Assembly: GCA_946646305.1 (NCBI GenBank)
Contig: CAMPCO010000003.1
Location: 1 to 37,581 of the forward strand
Origin: an uncultured Clostridia bacterium
Lineage (GTDB): Bacteria > Bacillota > Clostridia > Oscillospirales > Acutalibacteraceae
Reading direction: 5' to 3'
DNA: 37,581 nucleotides
A program made the position numbers and the translations under genes. Under the pieces are notes generated by a model, which made no database searches, was not told where the DNA came from, and saw only the letters and a program-made list of their open reading frames with translations. Within the stretch, counting starts at the first letter, position 1; the number at the start of each line of letters is the position of its first letter. Below are positions 27,713-36,705 of the stretch, in pieces.

Positions 27713-29197
27713 ATGAAGATTGGATTTGATAACGACGAATACATAAGAAGGCAGTCACAAAACATTCGCGAGCGCATTGCCAAGTTCGGCGATAAGCTTT
27801 ATATGGAATTTGGCGGCAAGATTTTTGATGACGCGCACGCTTCCCGCGTGTTGCCGGGTTTTCTGCCCGATTCAAAGGTAAGAATGCTTTTGGAGCTTAA
27901 AGATGAGGCGGAAATCATTGTTGCAATAAACGAAGATGCCATCGAAAAGAACAAGCAGCGCGGCGATCTCGGTATCACCTATGACCTTGAAACCCTGCGC
28001 CTTATTGATGCGCTCAGAGGCATCGGCCTTTATGTGGGCAGTGTTGTAATAACCCGCTTTACGGGACAACCCCTGGCGCTCAGCTTTGAAAAGCGCTTAA
28101 AGGCTCTTGGCGTGCCGGTTTACAGGCATTATCCGATACCCGACTACCCCTCCAATATTCCGCTTATAGTAAGTGATGAGGGCTTTGGCAAAAACGATTA
28201 TATAAAGACCGAAAGAAAGCTTGTTGTTGTAACCGCTCCGGGTCCCGGTTGCGGAAAAATGGCGACCTGCCTTTCCCAGCTTTATCACGAGCAGAAGCAC
28301 GGTGTTAAAGCGGGCTATGCCAAGTTTGAAACCTTCCCGGTTTGGAGTCTGCCGCTTAAGCACCCGGTAAATGTGGCTTATGAAGCGGCAACCGCCGATC
28401 TTAACGATGTTAATATGATCGACCCGTTCCACCTTGAAGCCTATGGCAAAACCGCCATCAACTACAACCGCGATATTGAAATATTCCCCGTTGTTAAAAC
28501 AATGCTTGAACGCATTTTGGGCGAATGCCCCTATAAAAGCCCCACCGATATGGGCGTTAATATGGTCGGCTTTGCCATCAGTGATGATGAAACGGTTAAA
28601 GCCGCGGCGAAGCAGGAAATTCTGCGCAGATATTATTCGGCGCTTTGCAGTGTAAGGCAGGGGCTGGGCGATGCTAACGAGGTTGCCAAAATAGAACTGC
28701 TTTTAAATCAGTGTTCAATTTCGGTAGACGACCGCCCGACTGTAAAAGCGGCGCTCCAAAAGGCGGAAGCCACCGGCGCCCCCGCAACGGCGATAGAACT
28801 TGATGACGGCACAATCATAACAGGCAAAACCTCGGCGCTGCTGGGTGCCAGCTCTTCAATGCTTTTGAATGTTTTAAAGGTTCTCGCGGGCATTCCCGAT
28901 GATATTCAGCTTTTGTCCCCCACCATAATAGAACCTATTCAGCAGATGAAGGTAGGCGTTCTCGGCAACCACAACCCGCGCCTTCACACCGATGAGGTGC
29001 TCATAGCCCTTTCCATCTGCGCCGCCACAAGCGGCACCGCAAAAAAGGCGCTTGAACAACTTGAAAAGCTTAAAGGTCTTGAAGGCCATTCAAGTGTTAT
29101 TCTTTCCCGCGTTGATGAGCAGACCTTTAAAAAGCTCGGCGTTAATATGACCTGCGAGCCTAAATATCAAACCAAAAAACTTTATCACGCAAACTGA
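27713..29197 (+). CDS. DUF1846 domain-containing protein
   Basis: ‘IGFDNDEYIRRQSQNIRERIAKFGDKLYMEFGGKIFDDAHASRVLPGFLPDSKVRML’ is characteristic of the family. Confidence 0.93.
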   Translation: MKIGFDNDEYIRRQSQNIRERIAKFGDKLYMEFGGKIFDDAHASRVLPGFLPDSKVRMLLELKDEAEIIVAINEDAIEKNKQRGDLGITYDLETLRLIDALRGIGLYVGSVVITRFTGQPLALSFEKRLKALGVPVYRHYPIPDYPSNIPLIVSDEGFGKNDYIKTERKLVVVTAPGPGCGKMATCLSQLYHEQKHGVKAGYAKFETFPVWSLPLKHPVNVAYEAATADLNDVNMIDPFHLEAYGKTAINYNRDIEIFPVVKTMLERILGECPYKSPTDMGVNMVGFAISDDETVKAAAKQEILRRYYSALCSVRQGLGDANEVAKIELLLNQCSISVDDRPTVKAALQKAEATGAPATAIELDDGTIITGKTSALLGASSSMLLNVLKVLAGIPDDIQLLSPTIIEPIQQMKVGVLGNHNPRLHTDEVLIALSICAATSGTAKKALEQLEKLKGLEGHSSVILSRVDEQTFKKLGVNMTCEPKYQTKKLYHAN

Positions 29198-29227
29198 TTA
29201 CATTTTAAAGCAATAATAGAAAACAAT

Positions 29228-29303
29228 AAAAACCTTCTCGGAATAAACCGAAGAAGGTTTTTATTTTTATAAAAGCAGAAAACTATCTGTTCTCTGCTTT
29301 TTT
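29228..29303. terminator. Tandem intrinsic terminators after DUF1846 gene
   Basis: AAAAACCTTCTCGG…CCGAAGAAGGTTTTT, then AAAAGCAGA…TCTGCTTTTTTT. Confidence 0.7.
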
Positions 29304-29358
29304 TAAATCTTAAAGTATAAATATCCGGAAAATATATGCCGCAATATTTTGCAGGAAT

Positions 29359-29676
29359 TTATAAATCAAAGCTTTTAATCTCTTTACCGGTACCCATAAT
29401 AACAAATTCCGGCATGCTGATAATTCTGCCGTCTGATTTCAGAACAACACAAGGCGTATGCCCTATGCCGCCCACATATAAATCATCAGAGTGACTGCCG
29501 AAAACATACCCGTTTTCGTACTCTGTGCAACAATCAAGATTAGGTTTAAATTCTTTTGCTTTTTTAAGGGCTTCATTATAAGAAATTCGGTCGTCACCCG
29601 CTTCGAATATTTTTCTTACCTCTTCAGGAAAATAACTTTCCGGCTCTTGATACTTTATTTTGCCGCTTTTTTTCAT
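29359..29676 (-). CDS. Hypothetical 105-aa protein
   Basis: Stand-alone ORF with SD-like AAAGGTGG upstream; ‘GYVFGSHSDDLYVGGIGHTPCVVLKSDGRII’ vaguely resembles small immunity-protein folds. Confidence 0.6.
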   Translation of the reverse strand: MKKSGKIKYQEPESYFPEEVRKIFEAGDDRISYNEALKKAKEFKPNLDCCTEYENGYVFGSHSDDLYVGGIGHTPCVVLKSDGRIISMPEFVIMGTGKEIKSFDL

Positions 29677-29765
29677 AATAATACCACCTTTTATTTTGTT
29701 GTGATATTATTATCCCAAAACCCCTGACCAAAAGTTCGGACTTTGAACCTTTTTCACCGTTATAC

Positions 29766-29797
29766 AAAAAAAGACCACGGTTTCCCGTGGTCTTTAA
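29766..29797. terminator. Intrinsic terminator, TTTC loop
   Basis: AAAGACCACGG-TTTC-CCGTGGTCTTT. Confidence 0.85.
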
Positions 29798-29810
29798 ATT
29801 TTAAAATTTA

Positions 29811-30311
29811 TTATTTAGAATAAACTTTTTTAGCGCCCATGAAAGCTGCGGCTGCTGCGAGCATTACAACAACATAAGCTACAGACATATCAGCAGTCTT
29901 AGGAGAAGTGTTTGAAGAACCTTCCGGCTGCGGATCGGTCTTAACGCCGTTATAGTCTGCGCAAAGAATAATGTCTGTCTTAGCAATAACGCTAACCTGA
30001 GTATCGGTAAGCTTTGTGCCATCAGCTAAAGTATAGTCGGTTCCTTCTGTTGCGGGAGTACCGTCAGCCTTGTAAACAGACCAGCCGTTGAATGTACCTT
30101 CGTTCGGATCGGCTTTTGCAATAATTTTATCGCCATCATCAATGACGGTGGTTGAATTGCCTGCATCGAAACCGGAAACGCCGATACCTCTTCTCATTAT
30201 TACTCTATGCTGAGTGCCATCACCCTGAACGCTGCTTTCTACTGCGAAAGCAGAAACAGAAAGAGTGAACAAAACAGCTAAACAAAGAACTACTGCGATA
30301 ACTTTTTTCAT
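29811..30311 (-). CDS. Secreted, probably sortase-anchored small surface protein
   Basis: N-terminal signal peptide MKKVIAVVLCLAVLFTLSVSAFA; C-terminal ‘SPKTADMSVAYVVVMLAAAAAFMGAKKVYSK’ resembles a (S/N)PKTG-type sorting signal (motif, TM, basic tail). Confidence 0.8.
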   Translation of the reverse strand: MKKVIAVVLCLAVLFTLSVSAFAVESSVQGDGTQHRVIMRRGIGVSGFDAGNSTTVIDDGDKIIAKADPNEGTFNGWSVYKADGTPATEGTDYTLADGTKLTDTQVSVIAKTDIILCADYNGVKTDPQPEGSSNTSPKTADMSVAYVVVMLAAAAAFMGAKKVYSK

Positions 30312-30393
30312 GCCTTTTATCCTCCTAAAAGATAATTTTACAAATGTATTATATCAAAGCATTTTTAAAAAGTAAACCCTTTTTTTAAAAGTT

Positions 30394-30672
30394 TTATAAT
30401 TTTTTTACGCTATCGGTAAAAAATCCCAGAACGGCATCGGTAAACCCGAAAATTAAACTGAGTACTGTGAATATGGCTACCAAAATAATAAATACCGCCA
30501 AAGCGCAAAAATGCGCCCTTGCAAAATTGCGGCGGTTGATATTTTTACCCGAAAAGGAGTAAACTATCAAAAGAATAAGTCCCGCAACGGGAATTTGGAA
30601 CAAAAGTTCATACCCGAAATAACTCCACGGGGAAAGCGGTTTATATTTTCTGTCTTCAAACATAATATTCAT
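30394..30672 (-). CDS. Small two-TM membrane protein
   Basis: ‘SPWSYFGYELLFQIPVAGLILLIVYSFS…FCALAVFIILVAIFTVLSLIFGF’; SD-like AAAGGGAGG; minus-strand TTGAAA-17-TATAAT upstream. Confidence 0.75.
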   Translation of the reverse strand: MNIMFEDRKYKPLSPWSYFGYELLFQIPVAGLILLIVYSFSGKNINRRNFARAHFCALAVFIILVAIFTVLSLIFGFTDAVLGFFTDSVKKL

Positions 30673-30731
30673 CCTCCCTTTTAACTATATTATAATAACA
30701 AAGTATAAATTTTTCAACTGTATAATTTTTC

Positions 30732-30760
30732 TTGGCAAAACTGCCATTTTATGCTAAAAT
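30732..30760 (+). promoter_or_regulatory. Promoter for prfC
   Basis: TTGGCA-17-TAAAAT. Confidence 0.55.
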
Positions 30761-30798
30761 ACTTTTACTGATTTTCTCATTTTAAGGAGAGATAATTT

Positions 30799-32388
30799 TT
30801 GGATTTTAAAGAAGAGATAAACAGGCGCCGGACCTTTGCCATAATTTCCCACCCCGACGCCGGTAAAACAACCCTTACCGAAAAACTGCTTTTATACGGC
30901 GGTGCCATTCAAAAAGCCGGCTCGGTTAAAGGCAAAGCCACCGCCCGACACGCGGTTTCCGACTGGATGGATCTTGAAAAGCAAAGAGGTATTTCCATAA
31001 CCTCTTCGGTTTTGCAATTTGAATATGAGGGCTTTTGCATAAATATTCTCGATACCCCCGGCCACCAGGACTTTTCCGAGGATACCTACCGCACCCTTAT
31101 GGCGGCGGACAGTGTTGTTATGGTGATAGACGCGGCAAAGGGTATTGAGCCGCAAACCAGAAAACTTTTTAAGGTTACCGCAATGCGCCATATACCGATT
31201 TTTACCTTTATAAACAAGCTTGACCGCGAGGCAAGGGATAGTTTTGAGTTGCTTGATGAGATAGAAAAAGAATTCGGAATAGGCACATATCCCATAAACT
31301 GGCCCATCGGCTGCGGCGTTGACTTTAAAGGCGTTTTTGACCGAAACACCCGCGAGATACTGACTTTCAGCGACCACCACCGCGGTCAGGATAAGCTGGA
31401 AGCGATAAAATGCGACCTTGGCGACACCGAAAAGCTTGACTCTTTAATAGGTGAATATTCCCGCCGCGATTTGGTTGACCAGATTGAGCTTTTAGACGGC
31501 GCGAGCTTTGATTTTGACCTTGAAAAGGTTCACCGCGGGGAGCTGACACCTGTTTTCTTCGGCTCGGCGCTTACGAATTTCGGTGTTGAACCTTTTCTTG
31601 AAAACTTTATAAAAATGACAACACCGCCGCTTGTTCGAAAAACAAAATCGGGCACCATTGAACCGACAAGCGAACACTTTTCCGCCTTTGTTTTTAAAAT
31701 TCAGGCGAATATGAACAAGGCCCACCGCGACCGAATGACCTTTATGCGAATTTGCTCGGGCAAATTTGAACGAGATAAAGAATATTACCACATTCAAAGC
31801 GGAAAGACTTTGCGTCTTTCCCAACCGCAACAACTTATGGCGGATAGCAGGCAGATTGTTGATACCGCTTATGCGGGCGATATAATCGGCGTTTTTGACC
31901 CCGGCATTTTTTCGATAGGCGATACCGTTTGCGAAAAAAAGGCGCAGGTTGAATTTGAGGGCATACCCACCTTCGCCCCCGAACATTTTGCCATAATCGA
32001 GCATACCGACAGCCTTAAAAGAAAGCAGTTTGTAAAGGGTGTTGAGCAGATAGCGCAGGAGGGCGCGATACAGATTTTCCGCGAGCCTAATTCCGGTATG
32101 GAAAGGGTTATCGTGGGGGTTGTGGGCGTTTTGCAGTTTGAGGTGCTCGAATACAGGCTTAAAAACGAATACAATGTAACCGTTATTCGCCGCGATTTGC
32201 CCTATCAGTTTATCCGCTGGATAGACAGCGAGGACACAGATGTTAAAAGCTTAAACCTGACCTCCGACACAAAATGGGTCGAAGATTTTAAAGGCAACAA
32301 CCTGCTTATTTTTACAAGCGAATGGAATATAAACTGGGCGCTTGAAAAAAACGAGGGGCTTCGCCTTCGCGATTTCAGCAACAATTAA
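30799..32388 (+). CDS. prfC: Peptide chain release factor 3 (TTG start)
   Basis: ‘RRTFAIISHPDAGKTTLTEKLLLYGGAIQKAGSVKGKATARHAVSDWMDLEKQRGISITSSV’. Confidence 0.96.
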   Translation: MDFKEEINRRRTFAIISHPDAGKTTLTEKLLLYGGAIQKAGSVKGKATARHAVSDWMDLEKQRGISITSSVLQFEYEGFCINILDTPGHQDFSEDTYRTLMAADSVVMVIDAAKGIEPQTRKLFKVTAMRHIPIFTFINKLDREARDSFELLDEIEKEFGIGTYPINWPIGCGVDFKGVFDRNTREILTFSDHHRGQDKLEAIKCDLGDTEKLDSLIGEYSRRDLVDQIELLDGASFDFDLEKVHRGELTPVFFGSALTNFGVEPFLENFIKMTTPPLVRKTKSGTIEPTSEHFSAFVFKIQANMNKAHRDRMTFMRICSGKFERDKEYYHIQSGKTLRLSQPQQLMADSRQIVDTAYAGDIIGVFDPGIFSIGDTVCEKKAQVEFEGIPTFAPEHFAIIEHTDSLKRKQFVKGVEQIAQEGAIQIFREPNSGMERVIVGVVGVLQFEVLEYRLKNEYNVTVIRRDLPYQFIRWIDSEDTDVKSLNLTSDTKWVEDFKGNNLLIFTSEWNINWALEKNEGLRLRDFSNN

Positions 32389-32400
32389 ATCAAAAGACAA

Positions 32401-32428
32401 AAAGGCGGAAAATCTTTCCGCCTTTTTC
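32401..32428. terminator. Intrinsic terminator after prfC
   Basis: AAAGGCGGAAA-ATC-TTTCCGCCTTT. Confidence 0.85.
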
Positions 32429-32503
32429 TGTTTTAAAATTTATTGTAATTCTTAAAAATATATGTTAATATTATTATGTATAATTTTATTGAGGAGTTTT
32501 ACA

Positions 32504-33511
32504 ATGTCAGATATAGAAACAACTGCCAAAAAAAGGGCGCTCAGCTGTGTTCAGCCAAGCGGTATTTTAACCCTCGGCAACTACCTTGGCGCGCTCAAAA
32601 ACTTTAAGGCTATGCAGGATGATTTTGAATGCATATTCGCCGTGGCAGATTTGCATGCGATAACCGTAAGACAGCAGCCCGCGGCTTTGCGGCAACAGAT
32701 ATATTCCACCTATGCTTTGTTTTTAAGCATCGGTCTTGACCCCGAAAAGAGTATTCTTTTTGTTCAGTCTCATGTAAAGGAGCATGCCGCTCTTTCGTGG
32801 CTGCTTTCCTGCAATACGCAGTTTGGCGAAATGGCGCGTATGACCCAGTTTAAAGATAAATCGGCAAAGCATGCCGACAATATAAATGTCGGTCTTTTCT
32901 CCTACCCCGTTTTGATGGCGGCGGATATTTTGCTTTATAAGCCCGATTTTGTGCCGGTTGGCGCCGACCAAAAGCAACATCTTGAAATCGCGCGCGATAT
33001 TGCCAACCGCTTTAACAATAATTACGGCGAGGTTTTCAAAATTCCCGAGCCGTATATTCCGCCCCTTTGCGCCAGGGTTATGTCGCTTCAAAACCCCGAG
33101 CAGAAGATGTCTAAATCGGATGAAAACCAAAACGCTTTTGTTTCTCTGCTTGATGATAAAGATACAATCATTCGCAAGTTTAAGCGCGCCGTTACCGATA
33201 GCGACAACAAAATTTGCGTATCCGAAGATAAACCCGGCATTACAAATCTTATCGGTATTTATTCGGCGGTAACGGGAAAATCCACTGCCGAAATAGAAGC
33301 GGAATTCAGCGGCAAAGGCTATGGTGACTTTAAGCTTGCCGTAGGCGAAGCGGTCGCCGAAGAACTTTCCCCCATCTATGAAAATTATAACAGATTTATT
33401 TCCGATAAAGCGGAGCTTGACCGTATGTTCCGCGAGGGTGCCGAAAAGGCATCATACCTTGCAAACAAAACCTATAAAAAAGCTATGAAAAAGGTTGGCT
33501 TTGTGTTATGA
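32504..33511 (+). CDS. trpS: Tryptophan-tRNA ligase
   Basis: ‘SCVQPSGILTLGNYLGAL’, ‘VPVGADQKQHLEIARDIANRFN’, ‘KMSKS’. Confidence 0.97.
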   Translation: MSDIETTAKKRALSCVQPSGILTLGNYLGALKNFKAMQDDFECIFAVADLHAITVRQQPAALRQQIYSTYALFLSIGLDPEKSILFVQSHVKEHAALSWLLSCNTQFGEMARMTQFKDKSAKHADNINVGLFSYPVLMAADILLYKPDFVPVGADQKQHLEIARDIANRFNNNYGEVFKIPEPYIPPLCARVMSLQNPEQKMSKSDENQNAFVSLLDDKDTIIRKFKRAVTDSDNKICVSEDKPGITNLIGIYSAVTGKSTAEIEAEFSGKGYGDFKLAVGEAVAEELSPIYENYNRFISDKAELDRMFREGAEKASYLANKTYKKAMKKVGFVL

Positions 33512-34437
33512 GTTTTCCGCTTGTGGGCAATGAAAAGGTGCGCTATACGGTAGAGTCGTTTCTCGCCTCTTCCCGCCTGCCGCACGCCATAATTATTTCG
33601 GGCGAAGCGGGGCTTGGCAAACACACCCTTGCAAAATACATAGCAAAATCAGCGGTTTGCACCGGGGACAAAAAGCCCTGCGGTGTTTGTCACGGCTGTG
33701 AAACCTCTGAAAAGGGTCTTCACCCCGATATAACCTTTGTGACAAGAGAAAAGGACAAAAAAGAGATAAGCGTTAAGATAATAAGGGATGTAAGAAGCGA
33801 GGCATTTGTTGTTCCGCACGAGGCGCCCAAAAAGGTTTTTATTATTGAAGAAGCCGAAAGGATGAACACCTCTGCCCAAAACGCACTGCTTAAAGTTCTT
33901 GAAGAGCCGCCCGAATATGTTGTTTTTATTCTGCTTTGTTCGGTGAGGTCGGCTCTGCTGCCCACTGTTTTGTCCCGTTGTATAAACCTGTCTCTTTCCC
34001 CTGCTTTGGGCGAAGAGGCGGAAGAGGTGGTAAAAAGCCTTGCCGGATGTGATACATCCGCCGCGGCGGAGGCGCTCTATACAACCCACGGCAACATCGG
34101 CAAAGCGGTCGCGGCTATAACCCGCCATAGCGAAAATATCGCGGGCAGTACCGCAAAGGCATTTCTCGATATGATGTTTGAGCGGGATGAGTACGGAATG
34201 CTAAAAGCCCTTTCCGCTTTTGAAAAGGACCGCGCCGCAACCGATTTGTTCTTTTCGGAACTGAAATTTGAAATATGCGAAAGAATTAAATCACTTCCGA
34301 AAAACGGCCGCCGCGCAAAGGCGCTTTTCAGTCTTTTTTGTGATATAGACAGATTTTCCGAAAGCGCAAAACTAAATGCAAACCTTTCGCTTTTATTCTG
34401 CTCTTTGGTAGTAACGGCGAACAATTATATGAGGTAA
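33508..34437 (+). CDS. holB: DNA polymerase III delta' subunit
   Basis: Walker A-like ‘GEAGLGKHTLAKYIAKS’, zinc module ‘CTGDKKPCGVCHGC’, ‘NALLKVLEEPP’. Confidence 0.93.
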   Translation: MSFPLVGNEKVRYTVESFLASSRLPHAIIISGEAGLGKHTLAKYIAKSAVCTGDKKPCGVCHGCETSEKGLHPDITFVTREKDKKEISVKIIRDVRSEAFVVPHEAPKKVFIIEEAERMNTSAQNALLKVLEEPPEYVVFILLCSVRSALLPTVLSRCINLSLSPALGEEAEEVVKSLAGCDTSAAAEALYTTHGNIGKAVAAITRHSENIAGSTAKAFLDMMFERDEYGMLKALSAFEKDRAATDLFFSELKFEICERIKSLPKNGRRAKALFSLFCDIDRFSESAKLNANLSLLFCSLVVTANNYMR

Positions 34438-34443
34438 ATATTT

Positions 34444-35307
34444 ATGACTCAAGTTATTTCTGTAAAATTTAATGACACCGGTCGTTCATACTTTTTTGAC
34501 CCCGGCGATATTTCTTTTGCTTCGGGTGAAAAGGCAATAGTTGAAACGGCAAACGGCATTTCCTGTGTCAGTGTTGTTGAGGGAAATCACGAGGTTTCGG
34601 ATGAAAGCATTGTAAGCCCTCTTAAAAAGGTTATCCGCAAAGCGGATGAAAACGACCTTAAAACGCTGAAACAGAACAAAGAAAAAGAGGCTTCCGCCTT
34701 TACTGTTTGCGAGGAAAAAATTGCGGCACACGACCTTAAAATGAAGCTTGTAAGAACCGAATATTCTTTTGACAGCAGTAAAATAACCTTTTTCTTCACT
34801 GCTGACGGCAGGGTTGATTTCAGGGAACTTGTAAAAGACCTGGCTTCCCATTTCCACACAAGGATAGAATTAAGACAGATAGGCGTTCGCGATGAAGCGA
34901 GAATGCTCGGCGGACTCGGTATCTGCGGTCAGCCCTACTGCTGCAAACGGTTTTTAAATGATTTTGAGCCCGTTTCCATAAAAATGGCAAAGGAGCAAAA
35001 CCTTTCCCTTAACCCCACAAAGATTTCCGGAAGTTGCGGCAGACTTATGTGTTGCCTTAAATACGAGCAGGAGTCTTACGAATATCTGCTTAAAATCACA
35101 CCGGGTGTCGGCTTTAAGGTTAAAGCGCCCGAGGGTATAGGCACGGTTATTGATGTAAACTATATCACCGGCAATCTGGTTGTAAAACCCGATACCGAGG
35201 AGGGTATTCCCTTTAAAACACATCGCGACCGCGTTAAGGTTTTATCCCGCGGCAGAAAAGCCAAAATCGATGAAGCGCAGGAAAAAGAACTCGAAGCGCT
35301 TGAATAA
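34444..35307 (+). CDS. ricT: PSP1 domain protein, YaaT/RicT-like
   Basis: ‘RQIGVRDEARMLGGLGICGQPYCCKRFLNDFEPVSIKMAKEQNLSLNPTKISGSCGRLMCCLKYE’; holB neighbour. Confidence 0.93.
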   Translation: MTQVISVKFNDTGRSYFFDPGDISFASGEKAIVETANGISCVSVVEGNHEVSDESIVSPLKKVIRKADENDLKTLKQNKEKEASAFTVCEEKIAAHDLKMKLVRTEYSFDSSKITFFFTADGRVDFRELVKDLASHFHTRIELRQIGVRDEARMLGGLGICGQPYCCKRFLNDFEPVSIKMAKEQNLSLNPTKISGSCGRLMCCLKYEQESYEYLLKITPGVGFKVKAPEGIGTVIDVNYITGNLVVKPDTEEGIPFKTHRDRVKVLSRGRKAKIDEAQEKELEALE

Positions 35308-35326
35308 AAAGCTTTGCAAATAATAG

Positions 35327-35354
35327 TTGATTTTTTGTCATATTATGTTAAAAT
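35327..35354 (+). promoter_or_regulatory. Promoter for ferredoxin gene
   Basis: TTGATT-16-TAAAAT. Confidence 0.5.
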
Positions 35355-35410
35355 AACTGTATAAACCCGTTTTTCGGTGTTATAAAATCTATTTTCGGAG
35401 GTGCAACAAG

Positions 35411-35581
35411 ATGGCTTACAAAATTTCAGACGCATGCATAAGCTGTGGCTCTTGCGCAGCAGGCTGCCCCGTTGATGCTATTTCTGAAGGCGATACTCAG
35501 TACAATATCGATCCCGATACTTGTATAAGCTGCGGCGCTTGCGCAGCAGGCTGCCCCGTTGATGCTATCTCTGAAGAATAA
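35411..35581 (+). CDS. 2[4Fe-4S] ferredoxin (56 aa), not in ORF track
   Basis: Manual translation: MAYKISDACISCGSCAAGCPVDAISEGDTQYNIDPDTCISCGACAAGCPVDAISEE*; SD GGAGG upstream. Confidence 0.95.
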   Translation: MAYKISDACISCGSCAAGCPVDAISEGDTQYNIDPDTCISCGACAAGCPVDAISEE

Positions 35582-35593
35582 TCATCAATACAT

Positions 35594-35625
35594 AAAAGCG
35601 AGCACAGAATTTGTGCTCGCTTTTT
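35594..35625. terminator. Intrinsic terminator after ferredoxin
   Basis: AAAAGCGAGCACA…TGTGCTCGCTTTTT. Confidence 0.88.
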
Positions 35626-35633
35626 CTTTTGGT

Positions 35634-35662
35634 TTGACATTTATGGCATTAAAATATATAAT
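35634..35662 (+). promoter_or_regulatory. Consensus promoter for RluA/D-family gene
   Basis: TTGACA-17-TATAAT. Confidence 0.75.
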
Positions 35663-35696
35663 TCATAAGTAGAAATAAAAGGAAGGGGGCGGCAGT

Positions 35697-36674
35697 ATGA
35701 AAAAACTTTTTACGGCTAAAAAAAATGATGCCGATAAAAGGCTTGATAGGTTTGTTATGAAGGTCTGCCCTAATATGCCCTCTTCCCACCTTTATAAGCT
35801 TATAAGAAAAAAAGATATAAGGGTAAACGGCGCCCGCGCCGAGCTTTCTTACAGACTTTGCCCGGGAGATACCGTATCAATATTCGCCCCCGATGAATTT
35901 TTTGAAGACACCACTAAAAACTATGATTTTTTATCCGCTTCAAAGGCGCTCGATATAGTTTACGAGGATGAAAACATAATCGTGGTCGATAAACCGCAGG
36001 GGCTTATTGTCCACCCCGATAAATCGGAATACCGCGATACGCTTATAAACAGAATTCTTCGCTATCTTTACGAAAAGGGCGAATACGACCCCGAGGCGGA
36101 AAACACCTTTACCCCCGCCCTTGCAAACCGCATCGACCGCAACACCTGCGGAATGGTGCTGGCGGCAAAGAATGCCGAGGCGCTTAAAGTTTTATGCGAT
36201 AAAATAAAACTGCGAGAGATTGATAAATTTTATCTTTGCGTGGTTCACGGCGTTCCTAAAAAAAGGGAAGCCTTGCTTACGGGTTATCTTTTTAAGGATG
36301 AGGATAAAAACCGCGTCTTTCTGCAAAGCAAAAAGCAGGATAACAACCGCACAATTAAAACAAAATACCGCCTTTTGGCGACAAAGGGTAACCTTTCCCT
36401 TTTAGAGGTGGAACTGCTGACCGGCAGAACCCACCAGATACGCGCCCATCTTTCTTCCATAGGTCATCCGCTTTTGGGGGACGGGAAATACGGCAACCTT
36501 AAAGCCGATAAAAAAATGGGATATACAAAGCAAGCCCTTTGCTCATATAAGCTTTGCTTTAATTTTAAAAGCGATGCGGGGGTTTTAAACTATCTTTCGG
36601 GTAAAACACTGACGCTTAGTGATGTATGGTTCGCCCGCGAACTTTTCGGAGAGAATTATAAAGATTTAATATAA
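35697..36674 (+). CDS. RluA-family pseudouridine synthase (second paralog in window)
   Basis: N-terminal S4 domain; ‘NRIDRNTCGMVLAAKN’, ‘LLTGRTHQIRAHLSSIGHPLLGDGKYG’. Confidence 0.93.
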   Translation: MKKLFTAKKNDADKRLDRFVMKVCPNMPSSHLYKLIRKKDIRVNGARAELSYRLCPGDTVSIFAPDEFFEDTTKNYDFLSASKALDIVYEDENIIVVDKPQGLIVHPDKSEYRDTLINRILRYLYEKGEYDPEAENTFTPALANRIDRNTCGMVLAAKNAEALKVLCDKIKLREIDKFYLCVVHGVPKKREALLTGYLFKDEDKNRVFLQSKKQDNNRTIKTKYRLLATKGNLSLLEVELLTGRTHQIRAHLSSIGHPLLGDGKYGNLKADKKMGYTKQALCSYKLCFNFKSDAGVLNYLSGKTLTLSDVWFARELFGENYKDLI

Positions 36675-36702
36675 AAGCCGCAAGTTTCCTTGCGGCTTTT
36701 AT
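36673..36702. terminator. Bidirectional intrinsic terminator, TTTC loop
   Basis: AAAAGCCGCAAG-TTTC-CTTGCGGCTTTT. Confidence 0.88.
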
Positions 36703-36705
36703 TAT

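Noticed and set aside
32389-32503. T-box or tryptophan riboswitch upstream of trpS
   Set aside because: Leader is too short after the prfC terminator and lacks a T-box consensus (TGGGTGGNACCGCG-like)
16373-36674. Two RluA/RluD-family genes as a recent duplication
   Set aside because: The proteins are clearly divergent in sequence and context; multiple paralogs per genome are normal
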